Of a stretch of 64,000 nt of DNA, positions 33,418 through 42,609 are shown piece by piece; position 1 is the stretch's first letter; every line of letters starts with the position of its first letter. Origin of the DNA: Dechloromonas sp. Dech2017 (lineage in GTDB: Bacteria > Pseudomonadota > Gammaproteobacteria > Burkholderiales > Rhodocyclaceae); contig SSXW01000017.1 of assembly GCA_009469585.1 (NCBI GenBank), positions 16,101 through 80,100 on the forward strand, in the 5' to 3' direction. Both the position numbers and the translations under genes were made by a program. The notes below the pieces were generated by a model. It was not told the DNA's origin, did not search any database, and saw only the letters and a list, made by a program, of their open reading frames with translations.

Positions 33418-34262
33418 CAGGGTCAAAGGGGTCAGAGACATTTAGTTTTTTGAACTGAGCCAATAATCATGCCTCGCCGCCCCCGCGTTCTTCTCGCTGA
33501 CTACCCGCTGCACATCGTTCAGCGCGGCATCAACCGCGAGCCGTGTTTTTTCATTGATGAAGATTACTACTGCTATCTCCATTGGCTGGAAGAGTCGGCT
33601 CGCGCATGCGGCTGTGCCATTCACGCCTATGCACTGATGACCAACCACGTTCATCTGCTGGTAACTCCGAAAGAAGACGGAGCGCCGTCGCGACTGATGC
33701 AATCGCTGGGACGGCGCTACGTGCAGTACGCCAACCGTTTCTACCGGCGTACCGGTAGCCTGTGGGAAGGGCGCTTCAAATCCAGCGTCGTGCAAGCCGA
33801 AAGCTATCTGCTGGCTTGCCACCGTTACATCGAACTCAACCCCGTGCGTGCCGGCATGGTGGCTGATCCGGGGCAGTACCGCTGGTCAAGCTATCGGGCC
33901 AACGGATTGGGGCAGACGGATGTTCGTCTGAGCCCGCACGAACACTACTGCGCCCTTGGCCGGGATAGCGGGGAACGGCAAGCCGCCTACCGAGCGCTCT
34001 TTCGCCTCGAACTGGATGCCGAAGCCGTCGACGATATCCGCAAGGCCCTGCAACTGGGCATGCCGGTAGGCAGCGAGCGCTTCGCCGAAATGATCTGCGG
34101 ACGTGTGGGCATCCGGCACAACGCCGGCAAGCGCGGACGGCCGACTAGGCCGGCGGGTGAAGCGAGCATGCAACCGATAACGGACCAACAGGATTTTGGA
34201 TTTTGAGGAGGATGGGAATGGAAACGACGATCGGGAGAAAAAGGGAAATGTCTCTGACCCCT
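33418..34262 (+). mobile_element. REP-type transposase unit with GGGGTCAGAGACATTT inverted ends
   Basis: Left end AAAGGGGTCAGAGACATTTA and right end AAATGTCTCTGACCCCTTT are perfect inverted repeats bracketing the transposase gene. Related short palindromes GGGGTCAGACCCC occur at 34313 and 34966. This is the layout of REP-associated tyrosine transposase elements. Confidence 0.8.
33469..34206 (+). CDS. REP-associated tyrosine transposase (Y1/IS200-like)
   Basis: 245 aa. HxH motif TNHVHLLV with the catalytic Tyr in RRYVQYANRFY, and the ELNPVRAGMV block, define the Y1-transposase (TnpA_REP) family. These single-strand transposases are often domesticated and act on REP palindromes. It is intact and flanked by inverted GGGGTCAGAGACATTT ends. 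Confidence 0.93.
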   Translation: MPRRPRVLLADYPLHIVQRGINREPCFFIDEDYYCYLHWLEESARACGCAIHAYALMTNHVHLLVTPKEDGAPSRLMQSLGRRYVQYANRFYRRTGSLWEGRFKSSVVQAESYLLACHRYIELNPVRAGMVADPGQYRWSSYRANGLGQTDVRLSPHEHYCALGRDSGERQAAYRALFRLELDAEAVDDIRKALQLGMPVGSERFAEMICGRVGIRHNAGKRGRPTRPAGEASMQPITDQQDFGF

Positions 34263-34312
34263 TTGGTGCCACAGCACGCGCTGAAATGGCGGGTTGTTCA
34301 GAGAATCCATAG

Positions 34313-34325
34313 GGGTCAGACCCCA
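34313..34325. repeat. GGGGTCAGACCCC palindrome, copy 1
   Basis: Within ATAGGGGTCAGACCCCAGTT; the same 20 bases recur at 34964-34983, so the membrane-protein gene is bracketed by direct copies. Confidence 0.8.
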
Positions 34326-34346
34326 GTTTTATTAGAGGCAGCGTAA

Positions 34347-34988
34347 ATGGGCGGCTTGCTAATACTGGCCCTGATTGGCGCCTATGTATGGGGCGCCGCA
34401 AAACTCTTCAAACAGATTGATCAGTATTGGGCGAAGGCGCTGGTGGTGGTTGCCGCGATCCTGATCCCGACGGCCGATGCCGTCTATGGTCGGATCAAGC
34501 TCAAGCAGATGTGCGAGGCCGAGGGTGGGCTGCATGTCTATCGGGTGGTGGAAGGGGTGGAGGGGTTCGATGATCCAAGGACGGCACCTTACGAGGACTG
34601 GATTACGAAATACGGATATCGCGTCGTTGAGGGCGATGAGATCAATGGAAAGGAATCTCGCCTGAGCCTCCTGCCAGACGGCAGCATTCTTCGGGAGACA
34701 GGTATTTCTCCGACTAGTAAGTACATCTACGAACTCGACAAGGGCAACCCTCGAGATACCTACCACCGAATCGAATCGCGTGTTCGTGTAAGAGATTCTG
34801 GCGAAATTCTCAGCCGTTCCATCAATTTCCGATACGCCGGTGGCTGGTTTGAGGGATTCGTCAGTGGATTTTATGCAGCGAAAGGTAACGCAGGGAACTG
34901 CGGACCAATCATCTATCCCGTCGAACTTATTACCAAGACACTCAAACCGATCAAGCAGAGACCCATAGGGGTCAGACCCCAGTTTTAG
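34347..34988 (+). CDS. Membrane-anchored protein, paralog of the 32823 lipoprotein
   Basis: 213 aa. Two N-terminal hydrophobic segments (LILALIGAYVWGAAKLF and ALVVVAAILIPTADAV), then a soluble domain that shares C-x2-EGG-HVYRVV and the late SRSINFRYAGGWF segment with the lipoprotein upstream. Function unknown. The end runs into the right-hand GGGGTCAGACCCC repeat, so the last ~10 residues (PIGVRPQF) come from the repeat and the true 3' end may have been lost. Confidence 0.68.
   Translation: MGGLLILALIGAYVWGAAKLFKQIDQYWAKALVVVAAILIPTADAVYGRIKLKQMCEAEGGLHVYRVVEGVEGFDDPRTAPYEDWITKYGYRVVEGDEINGKESRLSLLPDGSILRETGISPTSKYIYELDKGNPRDTYHRIESRVRVRDSGEILSRSINFRYAGGWFEGFVSGFYAAKGNAGNCGPIIYPVELITKTLKPIKQRPIGVRPQF
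34966..34978. repeat. GGGGTCAGACCCC palindrome, copy 2
   Basis: Second copy, overlapping the last codons of the 34347 gene. Confidence 0.8.
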
Positions 34989-35005
34989 GGCGTGCGCCAG
35001 TTTTA

Positions 35006-35186
35006 CGCCGGAACTTCCAGCGCTCGGGCGTGCGGGCGCTGGAATGCCACATCGAGCCGCAGGAATTCTTCGCCTGGTGCGCCCGCAACAACCAGCCGAA
35101 CAATTCCACCTCGCGCGGCGAATACGTCTCCAAGAAGCTGAGCGCCAAGGCTGGCAGCCAATAGACAGCGCTTGAATTCCAGCACA
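35006..35186 (+). pseudogene. 181 bp direct repeat, right copy: 3' fragment of the 110-aa gene
   Basis: Encodes RNFQRSGVRALECHIEPQEF to the same stop as 31815-32147 (here TAG at 35162-35164), without a start or 5' half. It continues into GGCCAGCGGCTCGG, which probably is the original downstream flank. Confidence 0.85.
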
Positions 35187-35337
35187 GGCCAGCGGCTCGG
35201 CAAGATGGCGCAAGGGCTATGGCTGGCGGTCGGCGCCACACGCCGCAGCCTCGAACTGCCGGGAAGCACGGATTTCCCGCCGGGAAAGCCGGATAATGGC
35301 GGCCAATTCGTTTTGAACGCTATTTTGGAATTCCCCC

Positions 35338-37542
35338 ATGGAAATCAAGGTCAATTTTCTCGACAAGCTTCGTCTGGAGGCCAAGTTCGATGACTTCACG
35401 GTGATCGCCGACCAGCCCATTCGCTACAAGGGCGACGGTTCGGCGCCGGGGCCGTTCGATTATTTTCTGGCTTCATCGGCCTTGTGCGCGGCTTATTTCG
35501 TCAAGCTCTACTGCAACACGCGGGATATCCCGACCGACAACATCCGCCTGTCGCAGAACAACATCGTCGATCCGGAAAACCGCTACCGGCAGATTTTCAA
35601 GATCCAGGTCGAGCTGCCGCCGGATATTTCGGAAAAAGACCGCCTGGGCATCCTGCGTTCCATCGACCGGTGCACGGTGAAGAAAGTGGTGCAAACCGGC
35701 CCCGAGTTCGTGATCGAGGAAGTCGACAATCTGGATGCCGATGCCCAGTCCCTACTGACGCTGGCGCCAACGACCGACACCAACACCTATATCGCCGGCA
35801 AGGACCTGCCGCTGGAGCAGACCATCGCCAATATGTCCGGCGTCCTGGCCGGCCTGGGCATCAAGATCGAGATCGCTTCGTGGCGCAACCTGGTGCCCAA
35901 CGTCTGGTCGCTGCATATCCGCGATGCGCACTCGCCGATGTGTTTCACCAACGGCAAGGGGGCAACCAAGGAAAGCGCGCTGGCTTCGGCCCTGGGCGAA
36001 TACATCGAGCGGGCGAGTTGCAATCACTTCTACAACGACCAGTTCTGGGGCCAGGACATCGCCAACGCGGCCTTCGTGCATTATCCGAACGAGCGCTGGT
36101 TCAAGCCGGGGAAGAAGGACGCCCTGCCGGCGGGCATCCTCGACGAGTACTGCCGCGAAATCTACGACCCCGATGGCGAACTGCGCGCTTCGCATCTCTA
36201 CGACACCAACTCCGGCAATGTCGAGCGCGGCATTTGTACGCTGCCCTATGTGCGGCAGTCGGATGGCGAGACGGTGTATTTCCCGACCAACCTGATCGAC
36301 AACCTCTTCCTCAGCAATGGCATGAGCGCCGGCAATACGCTGGTCGAAGCGCAGGTGCAATGCCTGTCGGAAATTTTCGAACGGGCGGTCAAGCGCGAAA
36401 TCCTGGAGGGCGAAATCGCGCTGCCCGATGTGCCGCCCGAGGTGCTGGCCAAATACCCGGGCATCGTCGCCGGTATCGCGGAACTGGAAAAACAGGGCTT
36501 CCCGGTGCTGGTCAAGGATGCCTCGCTGGGCGGCCAATTCCCGGTGATGTGCGTGACCCTGATGAACCCGCGCACCGGCGGCGTGTTCGCCTCCTTCGGC
36601 GCCCATCCCAGCCTGGAAGTGGCGCTCGAACGCAGCCTGACCGAGTTGCTGCAGGGGCGCAGCTTCGAAGGCCTGAACGACCTGCCGCGGCCGACCTTCG
36701 AGAGCAACGCGGTCACCGAGCCGAACAATTTCGTCGAACACTTCATCGACTCCAGCGGCGTCGTGTCCTGGCGCTTCTTCAGCGCCAAAGCCGATTACGA
36801 ATTCGTCGAATGGGATTTTTCCGGCCACGGCGAAGACTCCAACGCCATCGAGGCCGCCACCTTGTTCGGCATCCTCGAAGCCATGGGCAAGGAAGCCTAC
36901 ATGGCGGTCTACGACCAGCTCGGCGCCACCGCCTGCCGCATCCTGGTGCCGGGGTATTCGGAGGTGTATCCGGTCGAAGACCTGATCTGGGACAACACCA
37001 ACAAGGCGCTGGCCTTCCGCGAAGACATCCTGAACCTGCACCGCCTCGACGACGCCGGCCTGGAAGCCTTGCTCGAACGTCTGGAAGACAGCGAACTCGA
37101 CGACTACACCGATATCATCACGCTGATCGGCATCGAGTTCGACGAGAACACGGTCTGGGGCCAGCTGACCATTCTCGAATTGAAGTTGCTGATCAACCTC
37201 GCGCTGCGGGATTTCGCAGCCGCCAAGGAGCAGGTCGAAACCTACCTGCAATACAACGAGAACACCGTCGACCGTGGTCTGTTCTACCAGGCTGTTAACG
37301 TCGTGCTTGAAGTGCTGCTCGACGATGAGCTCGAGCTAGCCGACTACGAGGCCAATTTCCGCCGCATGTTCGGCGACCCGCGGATGGACGCGGTGCTCGG
37401 CTCGGTGGACGGCAGCGTGCGCTTCCACGGCCTGACGCCGACCAGCCTGAAACTGGAAGGGCTGGACCGCCACCAGCGCCTGATCGACAGCTACCGGAAA
37501 CTGCACGCGGCGCGGGGTAAGGGGGCGGCTCTTCCCGGTTAG
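35338..37542 (+). CDS. OsmC-YcaO fusion protein
   Basis: 734 aa. Residues 1-145 are OsmC-like (GDGSAPGPFDYFLASSALC and a second conserved Cys near 110), the rest a YcaO domain (GKGATKESALASALGEYIER, the ATP-binding LSEIFERAVK and the AGNTLVEAQVQCLSE region). It is of the E. coli YcaO type, linked to beta-methylthiolation of ribosomal protein S12, and not the azole-forming type, as no partner or precursor gene is near. The relation to nif is unclear and no sigma54 site precedes it. Confidence 0.93.
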   Translation: MEIKVNFLDKLRLEAKFDDFTVIADQPIRYKGDGSAPGPFDYFLASSALCAAYFVKLYCNTRDIPTDNIRLSQNNIVDPENRYRQIFKIQVELPPDISEKDRLGILRSIDRCTVKKVVQTGPEFVIEEVDNLDADAQSLLTLAPTTDTNTYIAGKDLPLEQTIANMSGVLAGLGIKIEIASWRNLVPNVWSLHIRDAHSPMCFTNGKGATKESALASALGEYIERASCNHFYNDQFWGQDIANAAFVHYPNERWFKPGKKDALPAGILDEYCREIYDPDGELRASHLYDTNSGNVERGICTLPYVRQSDGETVYFPTNLIDNLFLSNGMSAGNTLVEAQVQCLSEIFERAVKREILEGEIALPDVPPEVLAKYPGIVAGIAELEKQGFPVLVKDASLGGQFPVMCVTLMNPRTGGVFASFGAHPSLEVALERSLTELLQGRSFEGLNDLPRPTFESNAVTEPNNFVEHFIDSSGVVSWRFFSAKADYEFVEWDFSGHGEDSNAIEAATLFGILEAMGKEAYMAVYDQLGATACRILVPGYSEVYPVEDLIWDNTNKALAFREDILNLHRLDDAGLEALLERLEDSELDDYTDIITLIGIEFDENTVWGQLTILELKLLINLALRDFAAAKEQVETYLQYNENTVDRGLFYQAVNVVLEVLLDDELELADYEANFRRMFGDPRMDAVLGSVDGSVRFHGLTPTSLKLEGLDRHQRLIDSYRKLHAARGKGAALPG

Positions 37543-37590
37543 GGGGCGGCATTGCCGGCCCGGCCTTGGCGTCCGGTGCGGCTGACGGCT

Positions 37591-37896
37591 TCAGGCGTCG
37601 AAATGCATGGCCAAACTGGCCAGAACCTTGGGCAGCGGCAGGTTTTCCTCGCTTTCCAGGATGCCCGGCACCGGGTGCGGGAATTCGTAGAAGATGCCGT
37701 AGGTGCCGGCGCGCTGGCCTTGCTGGTAGACGTGGGCGCGCAGGGCGGCGAGTTCGTTGTGGCGCAGGGTGACGATGTGCGGGTCGGCCCCGTCGTCGGC
37801 GACGATGTCGCAACTGTCGGCGACGTGTTCGTCGAGGCTGACCAGCAAGCGGCGGATTTCGCGGGATTTCGGCACGGCCCAGGGGTTGCAGTTCAT
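37591..37896 (-). CDS. Unknown protein downstream of nifF (101 aa)
   Basis: 101 aa, MNCNPWAVPKSREIRRLLVS. No recognised family, no Cys cluster. ATGA overlap with nifF makes it the last gene of the ferredoxin-nifZ-nifF unit controlled from 39071. A conserved-looking GTYGIFYEFPHPVPG segment is present. Confidence 0.75.
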   Translation of the reverse strand: MNCNPWAVPKSREIRRLLVSLDEHVADSCDIVADDGADPHIVTLRHNELAALRAHVYQQGQRAGTYGIFYEFPHPVPGILESEENLPLPKVLASLAMHFDA

Positions 37897-38426
37897 GGCA
37901 GGAGCTCCGGTCGGATTTGCGCCAGCCAGCGGTCGATGCGTTCCTCGCTGAGCAGCGGCTGGTTGATCTGGTCGAGGGCGAGGCCGAGGAAATCGTCGCC
38001 ATCCACCGCCTGCGAGACGTTGAATTCGTAGCCGGCGGTCGGCCAGCGGCCGACCAGGCGGGCGCCGCGGGCGAGCACGGCGTCGTGGATGATGCCGATG
38101 GCGTCGACGAATTCGTCGGGGTATTTCTTCTGGTCGCCCAGCCCGAAGATGGCGACCACCTTGCCGCCGAGATCGGCGTCGGCCAGTTGGGGCAGGAATT
38201 CCTCCCAGCTCGGCTGGGCGAGGCCGGTGGATAGTCCCGGCAGTTCGCCGTCGCCGAGCGTCGAACTGCCCAGGATCAGCGTGTCGCAGGCGACGAACTC
38301 GGCCAGGCTGGCCCGGCCGATGTTGACCGGGGCGAGCGCGGCGTCGCCCAGCTTCTTGGCAATTTGCTTGGCGACGAGGCGGGTGCGCCCGGTATCGGTG
38401 CCGAAGAAAATTCCGATTTTGGCCAT
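37893..38426 (-). CDS. nifF: Flavodoxin NifF
   Basis: 177 aa. FMN phosphate loop GIFFGTDTGRTRLVAK, then LGSSTLGDGELPGL and GLGDQKKYPDEFVDAIG, the long-chain flavodoxin features. NifF is the direct electron donor to NifH. The ATG at 38426 lies two bases after the nifZ stop; the open frame upstream to 38576 runs within nifZ and is not used. Its first codons carry part of a dispersed repeat copy. Confidence 0.94.
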   Translation of the reverse strand: MAKIGIFFGTDTGRTRLVAKQIAKKLGDAALAPVNIGRASLAEFVACDTLILGSSTLGDGELPGLSTGLAQPSWEEFLPQLADADLGGKVVAIFGLGDQKKYPDEFVDAIGIIHDAVLARGARLVGRWPTAGYEFNVSQAVDGDDFLGLALDQINQPLLSEERIDRWLAQIRPELLP

Positions 38427-38446
38427 TTTCAGCCGTCGACCGTGGC
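38408..38446 (-). repeat. Dispersed repeat, copy 8 (nifZ/nifF junction)
   Basis: Minus strand GCCACGGTCGACGGC, then A4, A4 and AATTTTC tracts. It spans the nifZ end and the nifF start. Confidence 0.6.
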
Positions 38447-38713
38447 GGTCGTCGCCGGGTCTTGGGTCAGTTCCTCCGGCAGGCAGCCGACCGGGTGGCC
38501 GAGGCTGCCGTCCGGGCCGTTCTCGAACTGGACGAGGTAGATCTCCTTGCTTTCGTCGAGTTCGGCGACGCCGCAATGGACGACCACGCCGCGCATGCCG
38601 GCCGGGGCGATCAGGCCTTCTTCCTCGGCGATGCCGGGCATGCCGCCATCGTTGAGGATGTCTTCGGCGGCGAAGATCATTTCGCCGATTTCGTAGCGGT
38701 ACTCGGCCATCAT
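38429..38713 (-). CDS. nifZ: NifZ-like protein
   Basis: 94 aa. EIGEMIFAAEDILNDGG then GMRGVVVHCG and IYLVQFENG, LGHPVGCLPEEL match the NifZ core beta-barrel. NifZ is needed for maturation of the second P-cluster in the MoFe protein. ATG at 38713 behind GGAG; a second ATG follows directly. It lies one base from the ferredoxin stop. Confidence 0.82.
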   Translation of the reverse strand: MMAEYRYEIGEMIFAAEDILNDGGMPGIAEEEGLIAPAGMRGVVVHCGVAELDESKEIYLVQFENGPDGSLGHPVGCLPEELTQDPATTATVDG

Positions 38714-38714
38714 C

Positions 38715-39041
38715 TCAGCTCCACACGTCGGCCGGCGCCAGCAGGCGCTCGACCGGCTGGTCGAACATCAGGTGCTCGTCGATGATGGTCCCGACGTCTT
38801 CCGGCTTGACGCCGGTGTACATGATGCCTTCCGGGTACACCAGCACGCTCGGCCCGAGGTGGCAGGGGCCGAGGCAGCCGGTGTTGGTCAGCTGGAAGCC
38901 GGAGGCCCACAGGTTGCGGGTGAATTCGTCCGAAAAAGCCTGCCAGGTCTGGCCGCAGCCCTTTTCCTGGCAGGAGCCGCGCGGGTGGCCGGCCGGGCGG
39001 CCCTGGACGCAGACGAGAACGTGTTTCTTGGGTTTGGGCAT
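38715..39041 (-). CDS. Thioredoxin-like [2Fe-2S] ferredoxin (Shethna I type)
   Basis: 108 aa. C-x12-C pattern (HVLVCVQGRPAGHPRGSCQEKG plus a nearby third Cys) and the second pair TGCLGPCHLGPSVLVYP are those of the 2FeCpFd/AvFeSI thioredoxin-fold ferredoxins. AvFeSI is nif-encoded in Azotobacter. GGAGATTGCC precedes the ATG. First gene of a unit with nifZ and nifF, behind a perfect sigma54 promoter. Confidence 0.9.
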   Translation of the reverse strand: MPKPKKHVLVCVQGRPAGHPRGSCQEKGCGQTWQAFSDEFTRNLWASGFQLTNTGCLGPCHLGPSVLVYPEGIMYTGVKPEDVGTIIDEHLMFDQPVERLLAPADVWS

Positions 39042-39070
39042 GGCAATCTCCTTGGCAATGTGTAGCGTAT

Positions 39071-39086
39071 TGCAAGGGTGATGCCA
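39071..39086 (-). promoter_or_regulatory. Sigma54 promoter of the ferredoxin-nifZ-nifF unit
   Basis: Minus strand TGGCAT-CACCC-TTGCA, a perfect match, 30 bp before the start. Confidence 0.93.
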
Positions 39087-39128
39087 GCTTTTCGTCCTGT
39101 TAATTCAAAGGCTTGCGGCGGTGGCGCT

Positions 39129-39144
39129 TGTCGGGTTTGCGACA
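39129..39144. promoter_or_regulatory. NifA site for the ferredoxin-nifZ-nifF unit
   Basis: Perfect TGT-N10-ACA (TGTCGGGTTTGCGACA), about 45-58 bp upstream of the -24 box, in the gap behind nifA. Confidence 0.88.
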
Positions 39145-39164
39145 ATCGGCCGGCCGCCGGCTGC

Positions 39165-40787
39165 TCAGAACTGCTTGACCTCGATGTTCAGCGTCTGGAT
39201 GCGGTAGGCAATCTGGCGCGGCGTCATGCCAAGGATGCGGGCCGCCTTGGCCTGCACCCAGCCGGCCTGCTCGAGGGCGGCGATGACCCTTTCCTTTTCG
39301 GACAGGTTGGGGTCGTCGATGTCGATTTCCGGATTTGACGCAAAATTCGGGTTGACCGCAGCAGGCGTCGCCAGGCTGCGCTGCGGCCGGGGTGAGGGCC
39401 GCTCGCGGCTGCTCGGGAAGCGGATCAGGTCGACATCGATGGCGCCATCCTCGGAGAGCACGGCGGCGCGCTCCAGGCAGTTTTCCAGTTCGCGCACATT
39501 GCCCGGCCAGTCGTGGCTGGCCAGTCGGCGCTGGGCCATGTCGGTCAGGTTGAGCTTGCGCTTCTGGTCGTTGCCGATCTTGTTGAGCAGGTGGCGGGCG
39601 ATGTCGGGAATGTCCTCGATGCGCTCGCGCAGCGGTGGCAGGAAGAGCGGCATGACGTTCAGCCGGTAGAACAGGTCTTCGCGGAAATCGCCCATGTCGA
39701 CGGCGGCTTCGAGGTCGCGGTGGGTGGCGGCGATGATGCGCACGTCGACCTTGATCGTCTTGCTGCCGCCGACCCGCTCGAACTCGCCTTCCTGCAGGAT
39801 GCGCAAGAGCTTGGCCTGGAAGGCCGGCGACACCTCGCCGATTTCGTCGAGGAAGAGGGTGCCACCGTGGGCCTGCTCGAAACGCCCCTTGCGGGCCTCG
39901 ACGGCGCCGGTGAAGGCGCCCCGTTCGTGGCCGAACAGTTCTGATTCGAGCAGGTTTTCCGGCAGCGCCGCGCAATTGAGCTTGACCAGCGCATTGCGGG
40001 CGCGCGGCGAGTTGTAGTGAATGGCGTTGGCGATCAGCTCCTTGCCGGTCCCGGTTTCGCCGCGAATGAGCACGGTGGTGTTCCACTTGGCGACCATGCG
40101 CGCCTGGTCGAAAACCCGGCGCATCACCGCCGAGCGGCCGACCACGCTGTCGAAGCCGAACTGGTGGCGGACGGTGCGGCGCAGCGAGTCGCGTTCCTCG
40201 ACCAGGCTGGACTTTTCCTGCTCGACATCGAGCGACAGGCGCAGGCTCTGGCCGATCAGGTTGGCCACCATCTCGACGAACTGGGTGCGCTCCTCGAGCA
40301 GGCCGTCCTCCTCGCGCTCGGGCTGGACGGCGAGCACGCCGCGCAGGTTGCCGCCGACCTTGATCGGCACGGCGATGAAGGGTAGTTCCGGCCGGTAGAT
40401 GCCCAGCCGGTTGAGGAAACGCGCGTCGTCGGCGATCCGGGCCAGGCGGATGGTCCGCTGCTTTTCGAGGACCAGGCCGAGGATGCCTTCACCCGGCTGG
40501 TACTGGACGTCGATCAGCCCCGGGCCGTCCGGGTTGTGCAGGGCATGGGCGGTCAGGTTGCCGCTTTCCGGGTCGACCACGGCGATCATGCCGCAGCGCA
40601 TCTCGGCTTCGTCGTGCAGCACGCGCAGGACGTCCTGCAGGCTTTCGTTGAAGGCCAGCGAGCGGCTGAGCGCCCGGCTGACGGCATAGAGCGCCGCCAG
40701 GAGCAGGATGTTCAGCTCGTGCGTCCGGCAAAAGCCGCCGGTCGGCGGGCATTCGGGATCGTGCTGATGGATGGTGTGTTCGTGCAT
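39165..40787 (-). CDS. nifA: NifA, sigma54-dependent activator of nif genes
   Basis: 540 aa from the ATG at 40787. GAF domain ~45-185. AAA+ domain ~212-450 with Walker A GETGTGKE (243-250), the sigma54-contact loop GAFTGA (290-295) and Walker B GTLFLDE. A Fis-type helix-turn-helix lies at the C-terminus ([18 protein letters not shown]). The linker has no Cys pair, so it is the oxygen-tolerant type that is controlled by NifL, whose gene lies 23 bp upstream. A dispersed repeat copy encodes part of the linker ([14 protein letters not shown]). Confidence 0.97.
   Translation of the reverse strand: MHEHTIHQHDPECPPTGGFCRTHELNILLLAALYAVSRALSRSLAFNESLQDVLRVLHDEAEMRCGMIAVVDPESGNLTAHALHNPDGPGLIDVQYQPGEGILGLVLEKQRTIRLARIADDARFLNRLGIYRPELPFIAVPIKVGGNLRGVLAVQPEREEDGLLEERTQFVEMVANLIGQSLRLSLDVEQEKSSLVEERDSLRRTVRHQFGFDSVVGRSAVMRRVFDQARMVAKWNTTVLIRGETGTGKELIANAIHYNSPRARNALVKLNCAALPENLLESELFGHERGAFTGAVEARKGRFEQAHGGTLFLDEIGEVSPAFQAKLLRILQEGEFERVGGSKTIKVDVRIIAATHRDLEAAVDMGDFREDLFYRLNVMPLFLPPLRERIEDIPDIARHLLNKIGNDQKRKLNLTDMAQRRLASHDWPGNVRELENCLERAAVLSEDGAIDVDLIRFPSSRERPSPRPQRSLATPAAVNPNFASNPEIDIDDPNLSEKERVIAALEQAGWVQAKAARILGMTPRQIAYRIQTLNIEVKQF
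39331..39362 (-). repeat. Dispersed repeat, copy 9 (inside nifA linker)
   Basis: Minus strand GCTGCGGTCAACCCG, then AATTTT and AAAT tracts. It encodes [10 protein letters not shown] between the AAA+ domain and the helix-turn-helix. Confidence 0.7.
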
Positions 40788-40810
40788 GCTGTTCTCTCGG
40801 CGTCCTCGGG

Positions 40811-42343
40811 TCAGATCGGGTCGCCATCGAGGCGAAACTCGATGACGACGGCGCATCCGCCGCTGGCACTCTGTTCGAGATCGATCACCCCGCCGTGGTC
40901 GGCCACCACCTGCTGGGCGCGCGACAGGCCGGTGCCGATATGGCGACCGCTGCCGTTCTTGGTCGTGAAGAAGGGCTCGAAGGCCTTGTGCCGCCATTCG
41001 TCGGGAATGCCCGGGCCGCTGTCGGCCAGCGTAATGATGATGTGCTCGCCGCGGACGGCGCTGGTAATGAACAACTCGCGACGTTTCCAGCCTTTGAAGT
41101 TCATCGCCTCGACGGCATTGTCGACCACCGCCTTGAACAGCATGCGCAACTGGCGCGGCCGGCCGAGAATGTAGGGCAGGGTGGCCGCCGGCTGCCAATC
41201 GACCATGATGCCGGCGCCGAGCAGGCGGGGCGTGCTGACTTCGAGCACGTCGCGCAGGATTTCGTTGAGATTGACGCTGACCACGATCTCCTGCGGGCTT
41301 TGCGGAATGACCTGGCGCAGCGCTTCGAGGTGCTCGCGGCTGACCGCCAGCGCCTGCTGCAGCGCGGCGGCGGCGGCCGGGTCGCGCCGTTGCAGGATGG
41401 CGGTGGCCGAGGCCATCACGTTCATCGGCTCCTCGAGACGGAAGATGGCTGCCGACAGCCCCTCGCGGATGGCCGCCGTGCGTTCCTCCTCGGCCAGCAC
41501 GGCCTGCAGGCCGGCGGCGCGGGCCCGCTCCTGCTCCTCGCGCAGGCTGGTTACGTCGGAAACGACGACAAGCAGGCCGCACTGGCTGCTCGCTCCGAAA
41601 TAGCTGTCGGCGCAATCGCTGTGCATGGCGATCACCGAGGTGGTCACCGACAGCCAGCGGGGCCGGCCGGCCGGCCGGTCGATGCGCGCCTCGCGATTGG
41701 CGAAGGTGCACGTCTGCGGCGCGCTGGCCAGGGCCTCGCGCCAGGCCGGGCAAAGGTTGTCGAGCAGCAGGTGGGCGGGCTCCTTGACGCCGAGGTCGGC
41801 GACCAGCTTCTTGTATTCCTGGTTGTCGAGGATGACGCGGCCCAGCGAATCGATCAGCGAAAAGGCCATGGGCGCCGCATCGATCACCGACTCGATGAGC
41901 ATCTTCTGGTTGCGCACCTGGCGTTCGAGGCGATGCATCTCGGTGACGTTGCGGTGCATGCCGAGGAAGTGCGTGGTCTTGCCCTTGGCGTCGATGACCG
42001 GCGAGACGCTCAGTTCGGCCAGGTACACCTCGCCATTCTTGCGCCGGTTGAGCAGCTTGCCCGACCACGGGCGCTGGGCGGCGAGGGCGGCCCACATGTC
42101 GGCGTAGAGTTCGGGGTCGGTGTTCTTGTTGGACAGCACCGACTCGTTCTGGCCGATGATCTCCTCGCGGCTATAGCCGGTGACGCGGGTGAAGGCATCG
42201 TTGGCGAAGAGGATGTTGGCCTTGTTGTCGGTGATCGAGATGGCCAGATCGGCCTGATCGACGACCTGGCGATAAGCTTCGCTGGGGAGACCGTGCTCCG
42301 TCGCGGGTTGGGCGCTGGATGGCGCGGAAGCTGCTGCCGACAT
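40811..42343 (-). CDS. nifL: NifL, sensor that inhibits NifA
   Basis: 510 aa. PAS1 at ~24-130 ([25 protein letters not shown] with [16 protein letters not shown]-binding in NifL), PAS2 at ~145-265, then a GHKL ATP-binding domain from ~385 ([25 protein letters not shown]). The usual H-box position reads [11 protein letters not shown], so no phospho-acceptor His is seen, in keeping with control by binding and not by phosphotransfer. NifL blocks NifA under oxygen or fixed nitrogen. Divergent from rnfA. Confidence 0.95.
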   Translation of the reverse strand: MSAAASAPSSAQPATEHGLPSEAYRQVVDQADLAISITDNKANILFANDAFTRVTGYSREEIIGQNESVLSNKNTDPELYADMWAALAAQRPWSGKLLNRRKNGEVYLAELSVSPVIDAKGKTTHFLGMHRNVTEMHRLERQVRNQKMLIESVIDAAPMAFSLIDSLGRVILDNQEYKKLVADLGVKEPAHLLLDNLCPAWREALASAPQTCTFANREARIDRPAGRPRWLSVTTSVIAMHSDCADSYFGASSQCGLLVVVSDVTSLREEQERARAAGLQAVLAEEERTAAIREGLSAAIFRLEEPMNVMASATAILQRRDPAAAAALQQALAVSREHLEALRQVIPQSPQEIVVSVNLNEILRDVLEVSTPRLLGAGIMVDWQPAATLPYILGRPRQLRMLFKAVVDNAVEAMNFKGWKRRELFITSAVRGEHIIITLADSGPGIPDEWRHKAFEPFFTTKNGSGRHIGTGLSRAQQVVADHGGVIDLEQSASGGCAVVIEFRLDGDPI

Positions 42344-42379
42344 GCTGAGTCTCCGGGGTCACGTGCTTCATGGTGACGT

Positions 42380-42396
42380 AGCAGTTTCCATGCCGA
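42380..42396 (-). promoter_or_regulatory. Candidate sigma54 promoter of nifLA
   Basis: Minus strand CGGCAT-GGAAA-CTGCT with correct GG-N10-GC spacing, one mismatch in each box. It would use the NifA site at 42460, giving autoregulation. Confidence 0.5.
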
Positions 42397-42459
42397 CGTT
42401 CGCCGCCCGGTATGTCGCGCCGCCCGGTCAGGGTTTCGGAAGAAATGCGACGAAAGCCT

Positions 42460-42475
42460 TGTTGGGTTTGCGACA
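42460..42475. promoter_or_regulatory. NifA site shared by nifLA and rnf
   Basis: Perfect TGT-N10-ACA (TGTTGGGTTTGCGACA), between two divergent -24/-12 elements, 64 bp from one and 85 bp from the other. Confidence 0.85.
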
Positions 42476-42559
42476 AATTGCCCCGACAAAGACGCCCGCG
42501 TTTGGTGCGTTTTGTCGGAATGCGTGCATCGATGCCGGTTTCCGGGTGGTGCCGGCGAT

Positions 42560-42575
42560 TGGCACGGCTTGTGCG
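42560..42575 (+). promoter_or_regulatory. Sigma54 promoter of the rnf operon
   Basis: TGGCAC-GGCTT-GTGCG with GG-N10-GC spacing, 35 bp before the rnfA start. Confidence 0.85.
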
Positions 42576-42609
42576 ACGTCGCTATCGGAAAAACGGAAAC
42601 CCGATAGCC

